This document shows, one piece after another, positions 25,884-34,704 of a stretch of DNA of 64,000 nucleotides. Below the pieces are notes generated by a model. The model was not told the origin of the DNA. It did not search any database and worked only from the letters and a program-made list of their open reading frames with translations. Numbering within the stretch: the first letter of the stretch is position 1; every line of letters starts with the position of its first letter. Both the position numbers and the translations under genes were made by a program. Source of the stretch: Bryobacterales bacterium (GTDB taxonomy: Bacteria > Acidobacteriota > Terriglobia > Bryobacterales > Bryobacteraceae); contig PLRS01000093.1 in NCBI GenBank assembly GCA_003164035.1, forward strand, positions 1 to 64,000. Direction: 5' to 3'.

Positions 25884-27301
25884 TTTCGTTTCCAGCGCAC
25901 GCCGCTCTTGGTGTCCTCCAGCAGAATGCCCTGGTCGGAGAGTTGCTGGCGGATCTGGTCGGCGCGGGCGAAATTCCTGGCTTTCTTGGCGGCGGCCCGT
26001 TCGGCAATCAAAGCTTCGATTTCGGCATCGCTCCACTGGCCGGCGGCGGCGGAGGGTTTCAACACGTCGAAAACCGCATCGAATGCGGTCAGTAGATCGA
26101 GCGCGGCAGGGGCGTTGCCGGCGCGGAATTCGCCGGAGTCCATGGCCGTATTGGCGTCGCGCAGGTACTCGAACACGGCAGCCAGCGCCTCGGCCGTGTT
26201 CAAATCGTCGTCGAGCGCATTCCGAAATGTCCCTTGCGCCGAGGCGGTGCGCGCGCTCCAGACCTCGCTGGCACCATCGGGGAGGCGGTCGGTCTCCAGC
26301 CGCAGCTTGAAATTGCGCAGCCGGTCGATGGCGGTGCCGGCGGATTTCAACCCGTCGAAGGTGAAGTTCAGCGATTTGCGGTACGGCACCGATGCCAGCA
26401 GGTAGCGGACTGCCTCCGGGGTATAGCCGCGCGCCAGAATGTCGCGCAAGGTAAAGTAGTTACCCAGCGACTTCGACATTTTCTGGCCTTCCACGAGCAG
26501 AAACTCGGCATGCACCCAGAAGCGGGCGAACGGCTTGCCGGTGAGCGACTCGGACTGGGCGATTTCGTTTTCGTGATGGGGGAACACCAGATCGACGCCC
26601 CCGGCATGCAGATCCAGCGTTTCGCCCAGGTACTTAAGGGCCATTACGGAGCACTCGATGTGCCAGCCGGGGCGGCCAGGGCCAAGAGCGCCTTCCCAGA
26701 ACGGCTCGCCCTCCTTGGCGGCCTTCCAGAGCGCAAAATCCCGGGCGTCGGCTTTATCGTAGGTGTCGACATCCACGCGAGCGCCGGCGATGTTGCCCCG
26801 GAAATCGTTATGCGAAAGCTTGCCGTATTCCGGAAAAGTGGCGATGCGAAAATAGACGCTACCCTCCGACGCATAAGTGTGGCGCGATTCTCCCAGCTTC
26901 CCAATGGCCAGCAGCATGTCTTCGATGTGCTCGGTCGCACGTACCAGGCGTTCCGGAAGCTCCAGACGAAGAGCGGCGCAGTCGTCCAGAAAAGCCTGGG
27001 TGTAGACGGCGGTGTAGGCGGCGAGAGTTTTGCCTTGCGCGACCGCATTGCGGATGATTTTGTCATCCACATCTGTAATGTTCATCACATGTTCGAGGGC
27101 AAAACCGTTGAGGCGCAGGCAGCGGCGCAGGATATCGACGAAAGTGAAGGTGCGGAAATTGCCGATATGAGCGTAGTCGTAAACCGTGGGGCCGCAGGTA
27201 TACATGCGGACCGTGTTGCGCTCGGACGGTGTGAAGACCTCAACTTGCTGGGAAAGGGTGTTATGGAGACGCAATGCCATGGATTTGCTAGGAAAATCCA
27301 T
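25880..27301 (-). CDS. cysS: Cysteinyl-tRNA synthetase
   Basis: Charges tRNA-Cys. The 473 residues contain the zinc ligand Cys36 (YTCGPTVYDYAHIGN), the HIGH-like HIGN at 45-48, GRPGWHIECSVMA, the zinc-site FPHHENEIAQSE, and KMSKS at 274-278. The C-terminal anticodon-binding domain ends with DTKSGVRWKRK. The start may instead be ATG 27280 (MALRLHNTL), which fits family alignments better; neither has a clear ribosome site. It is the first gene of an operon with the PLP enzyme. Confidence 0.96.
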   Translation of the reverse strand: MDFPSKSMALRLHNTLSQQVEVFTPSERNTVRMYTCGPTVYDYAHIGNFRTFTFVDILRRCLRLNGFALEHVMNITDVDDKIIRNAVAQGKTLAAYTAVYTQAFLDDCAALRLELPERLVRATEHIEDMLLAIGKLGESRHTYASEGSVYFRIATFPEYGKLSHNDFRGNIAGARVDVDTYDKADARDFALWKAAKEGEPFWEGALGPGRPGWHIECSVMALKYLGETLDLHAGGVDLVFPHHENEIAQSESLTGKPFARFWVHAEFLLVEGQKMSKSLGNYFTLRDILARGYTPEAVRYLLASVPYRKSLNFTFDGLKSAGTAIDRLRNFKLRLETDRLPDGASEVWSARTASAQGTFRNALDDDLNTAEALAAVFEYLRDANTAMDSGEFRAGNAPAALDLLTAFDAVFDVLKPSAAAGQWSDAEIEALIAERAAAKKARNFARADQIRQQLSDQGILLEDTKSGVRWKRK

Positions 27302-27446
27302 GGTAGCAGAACCGCGCCGCCGGACGGCCGGGATGGTGTAATTGTGTACCTTCCCTGGGGGACGGCCCCGTAGAAATTGCTCGGTGCGTAAAAAATTCGG
27401 AAACTTTTCCCCGTTGCAAACACTTTATTTGCAGCGAGACACCGAA

Positions 27447-27896
27447 ATGGATTCAGAATTGCAACCTAACGAACCAATCACGAAAAGGCCTCCGGTTTGC
27501 CGCCGCCGTTACGCTAACAGTTCAGCCTGGAGGCAGAGGAGCAAGAGTTTGGATCAAACCAAGAATGACCGGCGGTCGCGCCGGAGGTACGAAATTCACC
27601 TCCCGGTGCAGTATCGGGTTTCGCAGCGGAGCTCGGTGCCGATTACCGGAACGGGGATGACCTGCGATTTGAGTACTGGGGGGCTTGGCTTTCGCTGCCG
27701 CAGAACTCTTCCCGTGGGTGCGCACATCGAACTTTCGATCGAGTGGCCGGCTTCCTACGGGGAGGGCGTGGCCATGGAACTGCAAGTGACCGGGTTCGTG
27801 ATTCGCGCGGAGGGCAACCGCGTCGGGGTGCGGGTGAACTCGCACCGCTTTCGTTTGTTGCCGAGCGAGGATCAGCCCTATCGCGCCAGCGCATAG
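27447..27896 (+). CDS. PilZ-domain protein (c-di-GMP binding)
   Basis: A protein of up to 149 residues with one PilZ barrel. The RxxxR motif (DRRSRRRYE, 41-49) and DxSxxG (CDLSTGGLGF, Asp74-Gly79) needed for c-di-GMP binding are both present. No output domain is attached, so it probably acts by binding a partner. ATG 27447 has no ribosome site. An in-frame TTG at 27549, seven bases after AGGAG (27537-27541) and just before the RxxxR motif, is a plausible alternative giving 115 residues. It is transcribed alone. Confidence 0.85.
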   Translation: MDSELQPNEPITKRPPVCRRRYANSSAWRQRSKSLDQTKNDRRSRRRYEIHLPVQYRVSQRSSVPITGTGMTCDLSTGGLGFRCRRTLPVGAHIELSIEWPASYGEGVAMELQVTGFVIRAEGNRVGVRVNSHRFRLLPSEDQPYRASA

Positions 27897-28285
27897 GGGT
27901 TTAGGAAGCGAGGGCGCCGGGGGGACAGCAGTAGAAGCGGAGGCCGGGCGAAGCGCACCGCCAGGGCGATGGCGGAGCGTGCCGGAGTCTCCACGGGGCC
28001 GATTGGAACCGGAGGCCGTTGTCACCCAGGGCGGCTGGCGCCCGAAGCCGCCGTCGGCGCCATCTCTGCGCTTGAACCGGGCTGAATGGATTGCGGTCCT
28101 GCCGCGACGTTCGCTCAGACCGGCATCACCTCCAACCGAAGAGTTCAAAACGGAAGTCGGACAGTGGCGCCTGGCTCTGGCCGAAGGCGTGTCTGCGCCC
28201 GCTCAAGCTGTCGTCCAGCCTGACTCCCAAGAATATCGTGTGCCTGGCTGCGAAGGCGAAATCTGACAAAGCCATTGCGTACGAA

Positions 28286-28437
28286 CTTAGTACACCGCTG
28301 CGGAAGTTCGCTAACGTAATTGCGTGCAACCGCTCCCTGACGGTCGCGGCTCGGAAACGCGCGAAACCGAGCCGCGACCGCGATTGAGGGAGCAGTTACC
28401 GGATACGAGTCTGTAATTGCGAAAACGAGCACTTAAG
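28286..28437. repeat. Full-length family A element with terminal inverted repeats (MITE-like)
   Basis: A 152-bp element. The outer ends CTTAGTACACCG and (complement) CTTAAGTGCTCG are imperfect terminal repeats. The central hairpin GCAACCGCTCCCTGACGGTC... spans 28326-28397. The ends match those of the 34496-34642 copy, which lies in the opposite orientation (reversed ends), so the whole 150-bp unit and not just the hairpin is duplicated. It contains no ORF. Confidence 0.8.
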
Positions 28438-28736
28438 TTGACCGGGAGAACGGCAGGACAGTAATTGAACCATGTCTTCGAAGAGCTGTGCTACTACGCC
28501 GCGGCTTGGGAGAAGATAGCTCCCAGGAGTCGGGTATCCACCCTAGTGAAGCTGAAGTGCATGAAGTCGGGCGGGAGAATTGCCAACCTCGATAGTTTCG
28601 AGATACAGCTCAGGACGACGGCGGACAGACCTGGGTTGGAACCTGGCTGGCTCATCGAGTTATAGGCACGCGCGATTTCTTAAGGGTTCTTACTAAGTTG
28701 GCTCGGAAAACCCGGTACTGATTCGCGACATTTCCC

Positions 28737-28765
28737 TTGACGCCCCATTAAAGTTGTTTCATACT
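28737..28765 (+). promoter_or_regulatory. Promoter of the S53 peptidase gene
   Basis: TTGACG at 28737-28742 and CATACT at 28760-28765 with a 17-base spacer. The leader of about 150 nt ends in a GGAG ribosome site at 28912-28915. Confidence 0.45.
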
Positions 28766-28923
28766 CCAGACACGATTGCGAGGGGTACAGCAATCGTAAG
28801 AGGGGCAGGTGCCCCAGTTCTATCGTATGCGCGGAACGGCGGCTGCCTGAAATACGACAGATTCCGGCGATTCGCTTGTGTGCCTGCTTACTTCCAATCC
28901 AAGTCAGAAACGGAGATCGCAAT

Positions 28924-31440
28924 ATGGGTGAAAGTCCGACGAATTACAAGGAACTGAGTAAGACGGGAAGACGCCCGGCGCGCGGCGCTCGCCGGGTCGG
29001 ACCGGCGGATCCGCAAGAGATATTGTCTGTAAGTATTAGGGTGCGCCGGCGTGCCGATGCGCCACCGCTGCCCAGCCCGCAACAGACCGGCCCTTCCTCG
29101 CTGCGGCGCGGCCCGGCTCTCTCCCGCCAGGAGTTTGCGGCCCGCTACGGCGCCGATCCAGCCGACATCGAACAGATTGCGCAATTCGCTCGCACCAACG
29201 GTCTCCGGATCGTCGAAAGCAGCATTTCCCGCCGCACAGTCGTCGTCTCCGGTACGGTGGCGCAGATGAACCGCGTTTTCGCGGTCTCCCTGGGCAGTTA
29301 CGAATCGCCCGACGGCAACTACCGCGGCCGTGAAGGAACAGTCCAAATGCCGTCCGAACTCACGGATATCGTCGAAGGTGTGTTTGGCCTTGACAACCGG
29401 AGGATGGCGAGGGCGTTCAATGTCCGTGGACCCGCACAAGCCACCACGCCGCTGACGCCGCCTCAAGTCGCCAAGCTCTATGATTTTCCGGCGACTCCAC
29501 CCACAGCGGCCGGACAAACCATCGGCCTTCTGGAATTCGGCGACTCGAACATCGGCACGTGCGGTTTTATCCCGAGCGATATCACGGCATATTTTAAGGG
29601 CCAGGGCCTCACTGCGCCCACCGTCGTCGCTGTCGGTGTCGACGGGGCGACAAATTCTCCGGGCACTGCAGCCAGTCCGCACGGGGACGACACGGAGGTC
29701 GCGCTGGATATCAGCGTGGCGGGCGCGGTTGCCCAAGGCGCTAAGATCGCGGTGTACTTCGCGCCATGGACGGAGCAAGGCTGGGTGGACGCTGTCACGA
29801 CCGCCATCCACGATACGACGAACCATCCCTCGGTTATTTCCATCAGTTGGGGTTGGGCGGAAGACGAGATCTCCGTTGCCGGGGGCAGCGTTTGGACTCA
29901 GGCGGCCATCGAAGCAGTGAGCGCAACCTTCCAGGAGGCGTCCGTGTTGGGCGTTACCGTCTTTGCCGCCAGTGGCGACGACGGATCGAGCTGCCAGATT
30001 AGCGACGGCCAAGCTCACGTGAACTACCCAGGATCCGACCCCTGGCTTACCTCCTGCGGCGGAACCACCATCTCGAACGTGTCCGGAACTACATTCACAC
30101 AAGACACCTGGAACGATAACGGCGCCACCGGCGGCGGCATCAGCGTCGTCTTTCCGCTGCCTTATTGGCAGAATTGGGCTGGTGTCCCCGCTTCCGTGAA
30201 CCCCGGGGCGCACGTCGGCCGCGGCATTCCGGATGTTGCCGGGAATGCGGATCCGGACAGCGGCTACGAACTCATCCTGTACGGTTCCCCCAACGGTCCC
30301 TGGGGAGGAACCAGCGCGGTCGGTCCGCTGTACGCCGGCCTGGTGGCGCTGCTCAATGCCAACCTGGGCGAGCCGGTCGGCTATCTGAACTACAACCTCT
30401 ACGCTTTCGCCGGTACCAACGTATACCGCGATGTCAACGATGGCCAAAGCAACGCCACCAGCGGAGCGCCCGGATACAAGTCGGGCCCGGGTTGGGACGC
30501 CTGCACCGGGTTCGGCAGCGTGGACGGAACGGCGCTGATGTATGCGCTGGAAGGCGTCGGGCTCCCGGTCGCGCTGGCCGAATACAACGGCAAACTGTTC
30601 ATGGCCTGGAAGGGAGAGGAGCGCGACGAGCGCATCTGGTACAGCACCTTTAACGGCACAACCTGGGCCGCCCAGCAGCAGGTCCCCGGCGTGGGAACCA
30701 GTTCCGGCGTGGCTCTGGCGGTCCTGGGGAGCACGCTCTATATGGCGTGGAAGGGCGAAGGAGACGACCAGGGCATCTACTACACCACCTTTAACGGCAC
30801 GACTTGGGCGGCGCAAAAGTTGGTTTCGGGCGTCGGCACCAGCACCGGTCCGCGGCTGGCTGTATTGGGAAGCAACCTATATATGGCCTGGAAAGGGGTG
30901 GAAGGCGACCAGCGCCTGTTCTGGAACAAATTCAACGGCACAAGCTGGACGGCGCAGGCGCAGATCCCCGGCACCGCTACCAGCGTTGGGCCGGCGCTGG
31001 CGGTCTACAACGGCGTCCTCTATGCTTCATGGAAGGGTGTCTACGGCGATCCCAGCATCTGGTACTCCAGCTTCAACGGAACCAGTTGGGCGGCCCAAAA
31101 GCAAGTGGCCGGCGTGGGTACCAGCGAAGGACCGTCTCTGGCTACGCTCGGCGGCGTCCTCTACGCGGTCTGGAAGGGCGAGTTCATGGACGAGCGTCTC
31201 TGGTATGCCAGCTTCAACGGCACCGCTTGGACCGCGCAAAAACAGATCGCCGGTGTCGGCAGCAGCGTGGGGCCTGGCCTGGCCTTGTTCGGCAGCGCGC
31301 TGTACGCGGCATGGAAAGGCGAGGCCGGCGATCAGTCGATCTGGTATTCCAGCTTCAACGGCACCACCTGGACGGCGCAAGCCAAGGTGCCGGGAGTCGG
31401 CACCAGCCCCGACCTGGCTCTCGAAGCCAGCACAACCTAA
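28924..31440 (+). CDS. Kumamolisin-like S53 peptidase with C-terminal six-repeat beta-propeller
   Basis: An 838-residue acid-type serine-carboxyl peptidase. The start MGESPTNYKELSKTGRRP and the ISVRVRRRADAPP-like segment match the kumamolisin proregion, followed by an activation domain to about residue 160. The catalytic residues are Glu258 and Asp262 (GDDTEVALD), oxyanion Asp352 (SGDDGSS) and Ser464 (GGTSAVGP). Residues ~545-830 are six repeats of ~47 residues (LAVLGSTLYMAWKG, IWYSSFNGTTW, AQKQVAGVGTS), consistent with a six-bladed lectin-like propeller. No Sec signal is seen, as in kumamolisins. ATG 28924 with GGAG eight bases upstream is preferred to 28876. Confidence 0.92.
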   Translation: MGESPTNYKELSKTGRRPARGARRVGPADPQEILSVSIRVRRRADAPPLPSPQQTGPSSLRRGPALSRQEFAARYGADPADIEQIAQFARTNGLRIVESSISRRTVVVSGTVAQMNRVFAVSLGSYESPDGNYRGREGTVQMPSELTDIVEGVFGLDNRRMARAFNVRGPAQATTPLTPPQVAKLYDFPATPPTAAGQTIGLLEFGDSNIGTCGFIPSDITAYFKGQGLTAPTVVAVGVDGATNSPGTAASPHGDDTEVALDISVAGAVAQGAKIAVYFAPWTEQGWVDAVTTAIHDTTNHPSVISISWGWAEDEISVAGGSVWTQAAIEAVSATFQEASVLGVTVFAASGDDGSSCQISDGQAHVNYPGSDPWLTSCGGTTISNVSGTTFTQDTWNDNGATGGGISVVFPLPYWQNWAGVPASVNPGAHVGRGIPDVAGNADPDSGYELILYGSPNGPWGGTSAVGPLYAGLVALLNANLGEPVGYLNYNLYAFAGTNVYRDVNDGQSNATSGAPGYKSGPGWDACTGFGSVDGTALMYALEGVGLPVALAEYNGKLFMAWKGEERDERIWYSTFNGTTWAAQQQVPGVGTSSGVALAVLGSTLYMAWKGEGDDQGIYYTTFNGTTWAAQKLVSGVGTSTGPRLAVLGSNLYMAWKGVEGDQRLFWNKFNGTSWTAQAQIPGTATSVGPALAVYNGVLYASWKGVYGDPSIWYSSFNGTSWAAQKQVAGVGTSEGPSLATLGGVLYAVWKGEFMDERLWYASFNGTAWTAQKQIAGVGSSVGPGLALFGSALYAAWKGEAGDQSIWYSSFNGTTWTAQAKVPGVGTSPDLALEASTT

Positions 31441-31449
31441 ACCCGCGCT

Positions 31450-31486
31450 GTGGGGCAGACCATCATTGTCTTGTGGTCTGCCCCAC
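31450..31486. repeat. Post-stop hairpin, family E (copy 1)
   Basis: A perfect 13-bp stem, GTGGGGCAGACCA (31450-31462) with its complement (31474-31486), and an 11-nt loop. It begins nine bases after the S53 stop codon. Related hairpins follow two other secreted-protein genes at the same distance (38731, 40013). It lacks a T-tract, so it may be a repeat or an mRNA 3'-end structure more than a classical terminator. Confidence 0.75.
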
Positions 31487-31553
31487 ACCAAATACTTAGC
31501 GCCACTTCGGCAACACGCCGGAGCCCGTCCCACCCTGCGCGATACTGGTGAAC

Positions 31554-32312
31554 ATGCGTCTTTCCGGCCGCTGTTACGCCGTGACGGGCCTGGGATACTC
31601 GCCGCCGTGGTGCGTGAATGCCGGGTTCATCGTCGGCGACGAGTCGACGTTGGTTGTGGACACGGGCGGCAACACCCTGGCGGCCCAGTCCATTCATGGC
31701 TACGCCGTGGCTGCGCGGCCGGGAAATCGGCTGCAAGCCATCGACACCGAGAAGCACTTCGATCACATTGGCGGAAACGGCTTCTTTCGCGAGCGGGGGA
31801 TCGACGTCTGGGGCCATCCGGGAATCGCGCGAACCCAGGCCGAGTTCGAAGCGGAAATCGAAGAATTCAACCAGGCAATCCCCAACCCGGTTCGTCGTGA
31901 ACGCGCCGAGGCAAGCGCGTTTTTCTTCCAAACGTCGTTAGTCAATCCCAACCGCCGGATCGACCGGGACACCGCCTTCGAACTGGGCGACTGCACCGTC
32001 GAGATCCTCTTAACGCCGGGTCACACCCCGACCAACCTTTCGGTCTGGGACCCGGCGGACCGTGTCCTGTTTACCGGCGACTGCCTGATTCGCGAGTATC
32101 TCCCCAACCTGGACGCGGGCACTCCCGCGGATTGGCGCGTCTGGCTGGAATCGATCGACCGTCTGGAAGCGCTCCGGCCATCGATTATCGTCACCGGCCA
32201 CGGCCCGATCACCCGCGGCGGCGAAGTTCAATCGGTGATGGATTCCGTGCGGAACGTGCTGCGGGATTCCATTGCGCGAGGCTCTTCGCCGACGGCCTCC
32301 GCCCCGGCCTGA
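31554..32312 (+). CDS. MBL-fold metallo-hydrolase
   Basis: A 252-residue metallo-beta-lactamase-fold protein. The metal motif reads TEKHFDHIGG (Glu66, His68, Asp70, His71), so the first His of HxHxDH is replaced by Glu. Later ligands are His in LTPGHTPTNLS, Asp in LFTGDCLI and His in IVTGHGPI. This resembles glyoxalase II/quinoprotein-relay-like MBL proteins; the substrate is unknown. GTG 31548 is an alternative start. A GATACT box at 31541-31546 lies seven bases before ATG 31554. It is transcribed alone. Confidence 0.88.
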   Translation: MRLSGRCYAVTGLGYSPPWCVNAGFIVGDESTLVVDTGGNTLAAQSIHGYAVAARPGNRLQAIDTEKHFDHIGGNGFFRERGIDVWGHPGIARTQAEFEAEIEEFNQAIPNPVRRERAEASAFFFQTSLVNPNRRIDRDTAFELGDCTVEILLTPGHTPTNLSVWDPADRVLFTGDCLIREYLPNLDAGTPADWRVWLESIDRLEALRPSIIVTGHGPITRGGEVQSVMDSVRNVLRDSIARGSSPTASAPA

Positions 32313-32649
32313 TCGGCGGCCGATTGCCGTCCGGAATTTACTTGCCTTTTGCAAGCAGTCTGGTTATCCTACCCAAAGTCCCGACGGCGGCGCCCTGCGC
32401 TTTGATGTCGAGGATGGAGAAGAATCGCGAAGCAGTCCTTGCCGAGGTCCGGCGAAGGTGGCGAGAGCGGGATTCCGCACCATTCCTGCCCAGTTTCGAC
32501 CGCCGCGAGCCAGAGCCGCGACCGTCATCAGGGAGCGATTGCCGGTGATTGGAAGGGCCATTCCTTGACAGGCCGAGAGCAAGCGGTCCTGCAGCTCCGC
32601 GACCAAAGGGAGCGGTGTTCAGCGCGGGAACCAGGAGAGGAGTGAGGGG
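32313..32649. other. Intergenic region with a half family A repeat
   Basis: Between the MBL and BNR genes. It contains CAGAGCCGCGACCGTCATCA...GGGAGCGATTGCC (32511-32544), the right arm of a family A hairpin without its partner. A small ACTTGC/GCAAG stem lies near 32339-32356. I see no gene here. The last 15 bases provide the GGAGAGGAG ribosome site of the BNR gene. Confidence 0.6.
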
Positions 32650-33765
32650 ATGAGCGGCGTACGGGTATTGGTGGGCACACGGAAAGGCGCGTTCGTGCTG
32701 CTGTCGGACGGAAAGCGCGAGCAGTGGGAAATCGATGGTCCGCATTTCGCCGGCTGGGAGATCTACCATCTCAAGGGCTCCCCCGCCGATCCGAACCGGC
32801 TGTATGCCTCGCAATCGAACGCCTGGTCCGGGCAATTGATCCAGCGCTCCAGCGATGGCGGCCGGACGTGGGAGCCCGTGGGCAACAAGTTTGTCTACGA
32901 TGGCGTTCCCGGCACGCACCAGTGGTACGACGGCACGCCGCACCCCTGGGAGTTCAAGCGGGTCTGGCATCTGGAGCCGTCGCTCAACGATCCCGACACG
33001 GTCTACGCCGGAGTGGAAGACGCCGCCCTGTTCCGTTCCACCGACGGAGGCCAGACCTGGCAGGAACTCGCCGGGTTGCGCGGACACGGCTCGGGGCCGC
33101 GCTGGCAGCCCGGCGCCGGCGGAATGGGCCTCCATACCATCCTTCTGGACCCGGTCAACCCGGGCCGGATCTTCATCGCCATTTCGGCCGCGGGAGTATT
33201 CCGCAGCGACGACGCCGGCCAGACCTGGAGGCCCACCAACCGCGGACTTCACTCGCCGTTCCTCCCCCAACCGGCTGCCGAAGTCGGCCACTGCGTCCAC
33301 CGCATCGCCATGCACCCCGCGCGGCCGGACGTGCTGTTCATGCAGAAGCACTGGGACGTGATGCGCAGCGACGACGCCGGCGGCGAGTGGCGCGAGGTCA
33401 GCGGCAATCTCCCAACCGATTTCGGTTTCCCCATCGACGTCCACGCTCACGAACCCGACACCGTCTACGTGGTGCCCATCAAGAGCGACTCGGAACACTT
33501 TCCGCCCGAGGGGAAGCTGCGCGTCTACCGAAGCCGCACAGGCGGCGATGAGTGGGAGCCCCTCACCCAGGGTCTGCCCCAGCGCGATTGCTACGTCAAC
33601 GTGTTGCGAGACGCCATGGCGGTGGATTCGCTCGATCGATGCGGCGTGTACTTCGGCACCACCGGCGGGCAGGTATATGCCTCCCCCGATGCCGGAGACC
33701 ACTGGGCACCCATCGTGCGCGATCTTCCGGCCGTGCTCTCGGTCGAGGTGCAGACGCTCGCATGA
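32650..33765 (+). CDS. BNR/WD40-like beta-propeller protein (sortilin/exo-sialidase-like fold)
   Basis: A 371-residue cytoplasmic protein with no signal peptide. It carries several Asp-box repeats ([60 protein letters not shown]), giving a six- or seven-bladed propeller. Conserved family segments are GTRKGAFVL at the N terminus and [17 protein letters not shown] strong GAGAGGAG site precedes ATG 32650. Its stop overlaps the ATG of a MoaD/ThiS-like gene, a pairing I believe recurs across bacteria. The joint function is unknown. Confidence 0.88.
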   Translation: MSGVRVLVGTRKGAFVLLSDGKREQWEIDGPHFAGWEIYHLKGSPADPNRLYASQSNAWSGQLIQRSSDGGRTWEPVGNKFVYDGVPGTHQWYDGTPHPWEFKRVWHLEPSLNDPDTVYAGVEDAALFRSTDGGQTWQELAGLRGHGSGPRWQPGAGGMGLHTILLDPVNPGRIFIAISAAGVFRSDDAGQTWRPTNRGLHSPFLPQPAAEVGHCVHRIAMHPARPDVLFMQKHWDVMRSDDAGGEWREVSGNLPTDFGFPIDVHAHEPDTVYVVPIKSDSEHFPPEGKLRVYRSRTGGDEWEPLTQGLPQRDCYVNVLRDAMAVDSLDRCGVYFGTTGGQVYASPDAGDHWAPIVRDLPAVLSVEVQTLA

Positions 33766-34073
33766 TCCGGGTCGTCCTGCCGGCGTATCTGCGCACGCTG
33801 GCTCACCTCGCCAGCGAGGTCGAGCTCGATGTCGAGCCGCCGGTCACTCCGTGCTCGATACTGGACGCCCTGGAGACGCGTTATCCGATGCTCCGCGGTA
33901 CCATCCGCGACCAGGTTACCGGGCAGCGCCGGCCGTACGTAAGGTTCTTCGCCTGCGAACGAGACCTGTCTCACGAACCCCCCGACGCTCCGCTGCCCGG
34001 CGCGGTAGTTAGCGGGGACGAGCCATTTCTCATCGTCGGTGCCATCGCCGGGGGTTCTCAGCTCACGGAGTAA
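33762..34073 (+). CDS. MoaD/ThiS-family (beta-grasp) protein with extended C terminus
   Basis: A 103-residue ubiquitin-like beta-grasp protein: [19 protein letters not shown] at the start, a [16 protein letters not shown] helix, [16 protein letters not shown], and the C-terminal [12 protein letters not shown]. MoaD and ThiS end in a Gly-Gly that is thiocarboxylated. Here GG is followed by SQLTE, so either processing is needed or the protein does not act as a sulfur carrier. ATG 33762 overlaps the BNR stop by four bases, so production is coupled. Confidence 0.88.
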   Translation: MIRVVLPAYLRTLAHLASEVELDVEPPVTPCSILDALETRYPMLRGTIRDQVTGQRRPYVRFFACERDLSHEPPDAPLPGAVVSGDEPFLIVGAIAGGSQLTE

Positions 34074-34088
34074 CGTAAGGAGGGAACG

Positions 34089-34498
34089 ATGCAACTCAGT
34101 ACTCATCTCTTGTTTGACGGCCAATGCGAGGCGGCTTTCCAGTTCTACGCGCGGTGTCTCGGCGCCAAGATCACGTTCTCTACGCCCTACGCGGGTTCAC
34201 CCGCGGAGCAGCAAATGCCGGCCGAATGGCGCGACCGGGTCCTTCACTCCACCCTGCAGGTGGGCGACCGGGTGCTCATGGGCGGCGATTGTCCGCCCGG
34301 CCGCTATCAATCGCCCCAAGGTTTCTCCGTATCCATGCCGTCAAGGACCCGCCGGAGGCCGAGCGTATCTTTCACGCCTTGGCGGAAGGCGGAAAAGTGA
34401 CCATGCCGATCCAGCCGACCTTCTGGTCTCCCCGCTTTGGCATGCTCGTCGACCGCTTCGGCATCCCGTGGATGATCAACTGCGAGCCGCCCGGCTAA
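34089..34498 (+). pseudogene. VOC/PhnB-like (glyoxalase-fold) gene with a one-base deletion
   Basis: A strong AAGGAGGG site precedes ATG 34089. The first frame gives the PhnB/DUF1428-like STHLLFDGQCEAAFQFYARC and HSTLQVGDRVLMGGDCPPG, up to SPQGFSVS. The family sequence then continues in the next frame as AVKDPPEAERIFHALAEGG and WSPRFGMLVDRFGIPWMINC, ending at TAA 34496-34498. One base is missing at about 34336. Restored length is about 136 residues. The TAA coincides with the first bases of the adjoining family A element. Confidence 0.85.
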
Positions 34499-34642
34499 GT
34501 ACTCGCTTTCGCAATTACAGTCATACATCCTGCAACCGCTCCCTTAACGGTCGCGGCTCGGACTCGCGCATTTCCGAGCCGCGACCGTAAGGGAGCGGTT
34601 GCCCTCGAATACGTTACCGAGCTTACGAAACGGTGTACTAAG
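34496..34642. repeat. Full-length family A element with terminal inverted repeats (MITE-like)
   Basis: A 147-bp element. The left end TAAGTACTCGCTTTCGCAA and the complement of the right end TTAGTACACCGTTTCGTAA match at 14 of 19 positions. The internal hairpin is at 34532-34603. The left end supplies the stop codon of the preceding VOC gene, so the element lies flush against coding sequence. Confidence 0.85.
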
Positions 34643-34704
34643 CGAAGAGCGGGCGCGGGCGCTTCCCCGTTTTCCGCCTGGGACGCACTACACTGAAAAG
34701 GATC

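Larger units (their letters stand above)
27897..28923 (+). other. Gene-poor stretch with a LuxR-type HTH remnant
   Basis: A kilobase without a convincing gene. In frame 28091-28387 the segment LTPKNIVCLAAKAKSDKAIAYELS (about 28223-28294) reads like the helix-turn-helix of a LuxR/NarL regulator. It lacks an upstream receiver, and the reading then enters the family A repeat at 28286. I take it as a decayed fragment. The ORF at 28465-28665 (66 codons) has no recognisable family. The last 190 bases contain the promoter and leader of the S53 gene. Confidence 0.45.

Noticed and set aside
28465-28665. A 66-codon ORF in the gene-poor stretch
   Set aside because: No ribosome site, no recognised family and surrounded by repeat debris.
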